The position numbers and the translations under genes are program-made. Under the pieces are notes generated by a model. The model ran no database searches and had not been told where the DNA came from. It saw only the letters and a list, made by a program, of their open reading frames with translations. Positions 58,977 to 64,000 of a DNA stretch of 64,000 nucleotides are shown in pieces. Origin of the DNA: Planctomycetota bacterium (GTDB lineage: Bacteria; Planctomycetota; SZUA-567; H5-PLA8); assembly GCA_027493525.1 (NCBI GenBank), contig JAOSKN010000002.1, positions 1,583,326 through 1,647,325 of the forward strand, written 5' to 3'. Position 1 is the first letter of the stretch, and the number at the start of each line of letters is the position of its first letter.

Positions 58977-59167
58977 GGTTTGGAACTCCTTGCGAAAGCT
59001 AAACTCATCCTATCCGGGGGTATCCCGATGCAAGACAAGCGGGTTAATTGCCCTGTCCGAACTGGGAAGGTCGAAGAACCCCAGGCTCGAAAACCAACCC
59101 CCCTGCGTTCCCTTCCTGCGCGGTTCCGAACGAAGGTTCCGAACCACGGCGCTTGAAGGAGCATGCC

Positions 59168-60526
59168 TCAGAGCCCCAGTTCGGAACTCGCGAAGTTGGT
59201 GTCGTAGCGGCCCGAAACGAAGGCGACGTTCTCGAAGATCTCCTTGTACAGCGGCACGGTGGAAGGGATGCCTTCCAGGACCAGTTCGTCGAGCGCGTTG
59301 CGCATGCGCCGAACGGCGTCGCCGCGGTCGGAGCCGTGGACGATCAGCTTGCCGAGCATCGAGTCGTAGTACGGCGGCACGGTGTAGCCCGAGTAGACGT
59401 GCGAGTCGATGCGGATGCCGGAGCCGGCCGGGGGACAGTAGAGCTTGAGCAACCCGGGGGCCGGGGCGAACTTGCGCGAGGGATCCTCGGCGTTGAGCCG
59501 GCACTCGATGGCGTGCCCGCCGGTCTTGAGCCGCGCGTCGATGTCCTTCTGCCGGTAGCGCAGGGCTTCGCCGTAGGCGACGCGCAACTGTTCCTCGACG
59601 AGGTCCAGCCCGGTGACCATTTCGGTTACGGGGTGCTCAACCTGGAGCCGCGTGTTGACTTCCATGAAGTAGAACTTGCGCTCGCGGATGTCGTAGATGA
59701 ACTCCACGGTGCCGGCGTTGGTGTAGCCGGCGGCCTTCATCAGGCGCACGGCGGCCATCTGGATGTCGTAGCGGGTGCGCTTGTCGATGACGGGGCAGGG
59801 GCTTTCCTCGATCAGCTTCTGGTTGCGGCGCTGGACGGTGCAGTCGCGTTCGCCCAGATGCAGGACGTGGCCCTGCTCGTCGCCGAGGATCTGCACCTCC
59901 ACATGGCGCATGGATTCGATGAACTTCTCCATGTAGAGGGTGCCGTCGTTGAAGGCGGCCTCGGCTTCGGTTCGCGCCTGGAGGAAGTTGTTGCGCAGCG
60001 AGATGGGATTGTGGGAGACGCGCATGCCGCGCCCGCCGCCGCCGGCGGAAGCCTTGAGCAAGACCGGGTAGCCGATCCGGTCGGCGCAGGCCAGGGCGGC
60101 GTCCTCGTCGGCGAGCGCGCCCTCGCTGCCGGGGACCGTGGGGACGCCGGCCTTCTGCGCGATCCGCTTGGCGGAGATCTTGTCGCCCAGGTCGGCGATG
60201 GCCTTGGTGGGCGGGCCGATGAAGGCGATCTTGCAGGAGCGGCAGATCTCGGCGAACTGGGCCTTCTCGCTGAGGAAGCCGTAGCCGGGGTGGATGGCCT
60301 CCACGTCGGCGACCTCCGCGGCGGCGATGATGTTGTTGATGTTCAGGTAGCTGTCGCGCGCGGCGGGCGGCCCGATGCAGATGGCGCGGTCGGCCAGGCG
60401 CAGGTACACGGCGTCCTTGTCGGCCTGGGAGTAGACCACCACGGTCTCGATGCCCATCCGCTTGCAGGTGCGGATGATGCGCAGCGCGATTTCGCCGCGG
60501 TTGGCGATGAGGATGCGTGCGAACAT
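59168..60526 (-). CDS. accC: acetyl-CoA carboxylase, biotin carboxylase subunit
   Basis: AccC carboxylates biotin on AccB with ATP and bicarbonate, the first step of fatty-acid synthesis. The 452-residue protein starts MFARILIANRGEIALRIIR and has AIHPGYGFLSEKAQF, the ATP-loop KASAGGGGRGMRVSH, CTVQRRNQKLIEESPCP, the catalytic EVNTRLQVEHPVTE and AIECRLNAEDP. It is complete at normal length. It lies 91 bp after accB on the same strand. The fatty-acid partners accA and accD are not in the window. Confidence 0.97.
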   Translation of the reverse strand: MFARILIANRGEIALRIIRTCKRMGIETVVVYSQADKDAVYLRLADRAICIGPPAARDSYLNINNIIAAAEVADVEAIHPGYGFLSEKAQFAEICRSCKIAFIGPPTKAIADLGDKISAKRIAQKAGVPTVPGSEGALADEDAALACADRIGYPVLLKASAGGGGRGMRVSHNPISLRNNFLQARTEAEAAFNDGTLYMEKFIESMRHVEVQILGDEQGHVLHLGERDCTVQRRNQKLIEESPCPVIDKRTRYDIQMAAVRLMKAAGYTNAGTVEFIYDIRERKFYFMEVNTRLQVEHPVTEMVTGLDLVEEQLRVAYGEALRYRQKDIDARLKTGGHAIECRLNAEDPSRKFAPAPGLLKLYCPPAGSGIRIDSHVYSGYTVPPYYDSMLGKLIVHGSDRGDAVRRMRNALDELVLEGIPSTVPLYKEIFENVAFVSGRYDTNFASSELGL

Positions 60527-60617
60527 CGTTAGGCGGGGCGGCGCTCGCGTGACGGGCGCGGCGGGGCCGCGTCGGCGTCGGTTCGGATTGCGCGCATGGC
60601 CCCCATTCCTCTCGCGG

Positions 60618-61118
60618 TCAGGACGGCTCCACCAGGAACAGCGCCTGCCCGAATTCGACGGGCGTCGCGTCGTCCACGAGGATCTTCACGATCGTTCCGG
60701 AGACTTCGGCGCGGATCTCGTTCATCACCTTCATCGCCTCGACGATGCAGACGACGTCGTCCTTCTCCACGCGGTCCCCGACTTCCTTGTAGGGCGGCGA
60801 CTTGGGGTTCGGGCGGCGGTAGAAGGTGCCCACGATCGGCGAGCAGATTTCCTTCTGGTTCTTCTTGGCCCCGCCGGTTTCCACCGCCGCGGGCTTGGAC
60901 GCCTGCTCGACCGGCCCACGTTCGGTCTTGGCATGCTGAGGGGCCGGCGCGGCCTCGGCGCCGTGCACGATCCCGTGCACCGGCTGGAAGGCGAAAGGCA
61001 TCTCGCGGCGTTCGCCGCGGCGGGCCTTGAATTCCAGGTCGCCTTCACGCACCTGCAGCTCGGTCAAGTCGTGGGACTCCATGAACTTGATGAGCTTTTC
61101 GATGGTTTCCAGATTCAT
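60618..61118 (-). CDS. accB: acetyl-CoA carboxylase biotin carboxyl carrier protein
   Basis: The 166-residue carrier has an N-terminal helix (LETIEKLIKFMESHDLTELQVREGDLEFKARR, given in parts as KLIKFMESHDL), a Pro/Ala-rich linker and a C-terminal biotinyl domain. The biotin site is CIVEAMKVMNEI and the domain begins ICSPIVGTFYRRPNP with the thumb region typical of AccB. It precedes accC, the usual order. The pepP gene lies 39 bp upstream, and efp, often between them, is absent. Confidence 0.96.
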   Translation of the reverse strand: MNLETIEKLIKFMESHDLTELQVREGDLEFKARRGERREMPFAFQPVHGIVHGAEAAPAPQHAKTERGPVEQASKPAAVETGGAKKNQKEICSPIVGTFYRRPNPKSPPYKEVGDRVEKDDVVCIVEAMKVMNEIRAEVSGTIVKILVDDATPVEFGQALFLVEPS

Positions 61119-61157
61119 GGATGAGGAACCTTGCGCGGGCCGCGAGGGGCGGGCCGG

Positions 61158-62267
61158 TCAACGTTGGGCGCCGTTCCAGCGCAGGCCGATGGGCAGTCGG
61201 CTGAGGACGCGACCCCCGGTGGCGGTCACCAGCACATCGTCCTCGATGCGTACTCCGCCCAGCCCCGGCAGGTAGATCCCCGGCTCTATGGTGACCACCA
61301 TGCCCGGCATCAGCGCTCCCTTGGCGCGTTGATTCAAGGACGGAGCCTCGTGAATCCTGAGTCCCAGCCCATGCCCGGTGGAATGGCCGAACTGCTTTCC
61401 GTATCCGGCCTTGCGGATCACGTCCCGCGCCGCCCGGTCCACTTCGGCGAACGCCACGCCCGGGGCCACCGCAGCCACCGCCCGGCGCTGCGCCTCGGCC
61501 ACGATCTCGTGGATCTTCCGTAAGCGGGGCGGAATCTTACCGATGAAGAAGGTACGCGTCAAGTCGGCGTGGTAGCCCCCGCAACGTGCGCCCCAGTCGA
61601 TAAGGACAATCGCCCGCGGCGGGAGGCGCTTTCCGGTCGGACGGCCGTGCGGCAGGCTGCTGTTCGGGCCCCACTGGAACATGCAGTCGAAGGCTTGGTC
61701 GTCGGCCCCGGCGCGGACCATGCGGTAGCGCAGCTCGGCGGCGGCCTCGTACTCGCGAATCCCCGGCTTGAGCAGCGCGCAGACTTCCAGGAAGGCTTGT
61801 TCCTGGATGCGCAGGGCTTTTCCGATCTGCCGGATCTCCCAGTCGCTTTTGGTCAGGCGCAGCGCGCCGACGAGGCCCTCTTTTTCGGGGACCAGTTTCA
61901 CGCCGCGGGCGGCTTTTCGCAGCGCCGCCAGCCAAGCGAGCGTCATGTCGTGGCGTTCGAGCCCCAGCTTCTTCACGCGCAGCTTCTTCGCCAGGACGCC
62001 GGCCTTTTCGAAGAGCCCCGGCGGGCGGGTGACCGCGCGCCAGCCCTTGGCGGTGTGCGCGGCTTCCTCGACGTAGCGGAAGTCGGTCAGCAGCAGGCGC
62101 TGTTTGGGCGTGACCAGCAGGGCGCTGTCGTCGCCGGTGAACCCCGAAAGGTAGCGCACGTTCTTGACGTCGGTGATGAGCGCGCCGCCGAGCCCGCGTT
62201 CGGCCAGCAGTTCGCGGAAGCGCGCGAGGCGCGCGCGGAGTTCGGGGGCGGGAGGGACGGCGGACAT
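61158..62267 (-). CDS. Xaa-Pro aminopeptidase, M24 family
   Basis: The 369-residue protein has the creatinase N-terminal domain (ELRARLARFRELLAERGLGG, VRYLSGFTGDDSALLV) and a pita-bread metallopeptidase domain. Metal ligands are visible in IVLIDWGARCGGYHADLTRTFF, GHSTGHGLGLRIHE and GMVVTIEPGIYLPGLGGVRIEDD. It removes N-terminal residues before proline. The gene is 15 bp downstream of hisH and leads into accB-accC, an arrangement common in bacteria. Confidence 0.94.
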   Translation of the reverse strand: MSAVPPAPELRARLARFRELLAERGLGGALITDVKNVRYLSGFTGDDSALLVTPKQRLLLTDFRYVEEAAHTAKGWRAVTRPPGLFEKAGVLAKKLRVKKLGLERHDMTLAWLAALRKAARGVKLVPEKEGLVGALRLTKSDWEIRQIGKALRIQEQAFLEVCALLKPGIREYEAAAELRYRMVRAGADDQAFDCMFQWGPNSSLPHGRPTGKRLPPRAIVLIDWGARCGGYHADLTRTFFIGKIPPRLRKIHEIVAEAQRRAVAAVAPGVAFAEVDRAARDVIRKAGYGKQFGHSTGHGLGLRIHEAPSLNQRAKGALMPGMVVTIEPGIYLPGLGGVRIEDDVLVTATGGRVLSRLPIGLRWNGAQR

Positions 62268-62282
62268 GGAGGCTCTCCGGGT

Positions 62283-62924
62283 TCAGGCCGTGCGAGTCTG
62301 CGCGATGAAGTTGGACAGGATGCGCAGCCCCTGCTTCTGGCTCTTCTCGGGGTGGAACTGCGTCCCGGCGACGTTTCCGCGGCCGGCGGCGGCGCAGAAG
62401 GTCAAGCCGTAGGCGCTGCGCGCGAGGACATCCTCGTCGCGCGCGGCGGCGACGTAGTAAGAGTGGACGAAGTAGACGTAGGCGCCCTCATCCAGCCCCG
62501 CGAAGAGCGGATGCGGACGCGCGAAGGCCAGCGCATTCCAGCCCATGTGCGGGACCTTGAGTCCGCCTTGCGCGCCGAAGCCTGCGCCCTCGAAGAGCCT
62601 CACTTCGCCCGGCAGCAGGCCCAGCCCCGCCGTGCCGGGCGCCTCGGCGCTCCGCTCGAAGAACAATTGCAGGCCCAGGCAGATGCCCAGCAGGGGCCGG
62701 CCCGAGGCCGCGTAGGCCCGCAGGGGTTCGGCCAGTCCGCGCGCCGTCAGGCCCGCCATTCCGTCGCCGAAGGCGCCGACGCCGGGGAGCACCGCGGCGG
62801 GCGCGCGCTCCAGTTCGGCGGGATCCTCGACGAGCTTCGCCTCGGCGTGCAGGTGCGCGAAGGCCTTGAGGACGCTCTTCAGGTTGCCCAGACCGTAATC
62901 GACGATCGCGATGGGCGCGCTCAT
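62283..62924 (-). CDS. hisH: imidazole glycerol phosphate synthase glutaminase subunit HisH
   Basis: HisH hydrolyses glutamine and passes ammonia to HisF. The 213-residue class I amidotransferase begins IAIVDYGLGNLKSVLKAF and has AVLPGVGAFGDGMAGL, the nucleophile RPLLGICLGLQLFFERS, PHMGWNAL and the His/Glu pair TQFHPEKSQKQGLRIL. ATG 62924 overlaps the prepilin-peptidase stop (ATGA); ATG 62930, just after GAGG, is an alternative adding two residues. hisF is not adjacent. Confidence 0.96.
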   Translation of the reverse strand: MSAPIAIVDYGLGNLKSVLKAFAHLHAEAKLVEDPAELERAPAAVLPGVGAFGDGMAGLTARGLAEPLRAYAASGRPLLGICLGLQLFFERSAEAPGTAGLGLLPGEVRLFEGAGFGAQGGLKVPHMGWNALAFARPHPLFAGLDEGAYVYFVHSYYVAAARDEDVLARSAYGLTFCAAAGRGNVAGTQFHPEKSQKQGLRILSNFIAQTRTA

Positions 62925-64000
62925 GGCCATGGAACCTCGAACGGCAGCGGATTGGCCGCCAGGTACGCCGCCAGCGTCACCGGCGCTCCGGTGGGCGAAA
63001 TGCGGCCCGCGAACCACCAGTACACGACTTCACGAAACAGCGGATCGTAAAAGAGCACGCACAGCGCCGCCAGCACCAGCGAGGGCCCAAAGGGCATGTA
63101 GTTGCCTTCCAGGATCTCTTCCTTCTTGCCGTCCTCGCGCTGCCGGATCTCGCCCTGGGGCCAGCGCCCGGTGGCAAGCATGCGCTTCTTGACCGGGTAG
63201 GCGACGAGCAGGTTGAAGCCGACGATCGCGCCGAGCACCGCCGAGATCAGCGTCGCCTGGTGTTCGAACGCCTGCTGGTTCCGGTCGTGCGCGTACGCCA
63301 GGCCGCACTCGAACAGCATCACGAAGGCGCCGAAGGCCAGCAGCGGCCAGTCCGGCTCCGGGCCGAGCTGCTCCTCCTCTTCGTCGATCTCGAAGGCCGG
63401 GCGGCGCGGCTTCCACTTCGGGCCGAGGCGCCGCATCTGCCACTTGTCCCAGACGAGCAGCGCGATGCCGATGAAGGTGCCGAAGAAGATGCCCAGGATC
63501 AGCACCTCCAGCGCGGGCTTCCAGCCCAACATCGCGCCGAACATCCCCAGCAGGTACGCGTCGCCGCCGCCCATGCCCGGCTTGCCCAGGATCACGATGC
63601 AGACGAAGCCCACGAGCCAGGGCGTCCCGGCGCCGAGGATCAGGCCCTGGACGCTGTCGAACAGCGCATCCCAACGCGGCGAACCGGTCCAGGGCGTGGC
63701 GGAAAGATGGAGCTCGGGGCATAGCGGCGCGAGGATCAGTCCGACCAGGATCCAGGGCACGGTCGTCTGGAAAGGGATGTAGTAGGTTTCCAGGTCCGAG
63801 AAGGCGGCGCAGACCAGATCGGCGACGAGGAGCATCTGCACGACCATCAGGACCAGCGGCATGGGGTTGGCCGCGCCGGGCGCGGGGCGGTTGAGCCCGA
63901 AGTACTGCCACGCGGAGACCGCGAAGAGCCCCGCGACCAGCAGTTCCACGATCAGGTAGCGCGCGGGAATCGGGTTGCGGCAGGCGCGGCACTTCCCGCC
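62921..64000 (-). CDS. prepilin peptidase, A24 family (5' end outside window)
   Basis: The frame enters from the right edge with GGKCRACRNPIPARYLIVE, the second half of the Cys-rich methyltransferase-domain motif. The two catalytic aspartates are in FSDLETYYIP and PGMGGGDAYLLGM. It has at least eight hydrophobic segments over the 359 visible residues. Between segments there is a charged cytoplasmic loop (DEEEEQLGPEPDW) not usual in the family. The enzyme trims and N-methylates type IV prepilins or type II secretion pseudopilins. No pilin genes are visible. The C-terminus overlaps hisH. Confidence 0.92.
   Translation of the reverse strand, partial: GGKCRACRNPIPARYLIVELLVAGLFAVSAWQYFGLNRPAPGAANPMPLVLMVVQMLLVADLVCAAFSDLETYYIPFQTTVPWILVGLILAPLCPELHLSATPWTGSPRWDALFDSVQGLILGAGTPWLVGFVCIVILGKPGMGGGDAYLLGMFGAMLGWKPALEVLILGIFFGTFIGIALLVWDKWQMRRLGPKWKPRRPAFEIDEEEEQLGPEPDWPLLAFGAFVMLFECGLAYAHDRNQQAFEHQATLISAVLGAIVGFNLLVAYPVKKRMLATGRWPQGEIRQREDGKKEEILEGNYMPFGPSLVLAALCVLFYDPLFREVVYWWFAGRISPTGAPVTLAAYLAANPLPFEVPWP

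Overview
The window is about two-thirds G+C or higher and gene-dense, and comes from a Gram-negative bacterium. LptE and BamD homologues, an O-antigen ligase and an undecaprenyl-phosphate sugar transferase imply an outer membrane with LPS-like glycans. Sulfatase, Gfo/Idh/MocA oxidoreductases, a PhyH dioxygenase, a Ser/Thr kinase with a TPR tail, MoxR, a BatA-like membrane protein and a PPi-type phosphofructokinase suggest a Planctomycetota/PVC-like or related uncultured lineage. That placement is inference; there is no rRNA gene to fix it.

Layout. 1-7.0 kb: a truncated Gfo/Idh oxidoreductase, CysH, a frameshifted BatA-like protein, a serine-type sulfatase, an SGNH hydrolase and a small membrane protein. 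7.0-8.5 kb: an IS4-like insertion sequence (7038-8490) with 14-bp perfect terminal repeats and a 9-bp target duplication, inserted into a palindromic repeat. 8.5-15 kb: a nuclease, an esterase-like hydrolase, HslV-HslU and a glycosidase-like secreted protein split by two opposite frameshifts. 15-26.5 kb (minus strand): bamD-lptE-ftsH-(Uma2, unknown domain)-folP-cdaA-ybbR-pdxJ-moxR-hpt-radC-ribK, a long housekeeping run. 26.7-29.9 kb: a Ser/Thr kinase with TPR-like repeats. 30.4-35.3 kb: an accessory stretch with PhyH, several small unknown genes of lower G+C, YjbR, DinB-like and DUF4254 proteins. 35.5-43.2 kb: carA, a hydrolase, ispH, a nucleosidase and a BtuFCD/FecBCD-like ABC importer. 43.4-46.6 kb: an Mrp ATPase, a fused siroheme decarboxylase and an oxidoreductase. 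46.6-57.8 kb (minus): O-antigen ligase, WecA-like transferase, AsmA-like protein, hisA, a membrane protein, mnmG and csp. 57.9-64 kb (minus): pfp, accC, accB, pepP, hisH and a prepilin peptidase cut by the window end.

The most unusual signal is in the intergenic DNA. At least nine sites hold tandem repeats of exactly 7 nt, in at least six unrelated unit sequences, several as facing inverted pairs. Two dispersed palindrome families are also present, one of them carrying the IS. A second, technical signal is that seven one-base frame breaks in six otherwise intact genes all lie at mononucleotide runs of 5-7 bases. This points to homopolymer errors in the assembly rather than real gene loss, so those genes are reported as single loci with the break marked. 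No tRNA, rRNA or CRISPR array was seen.
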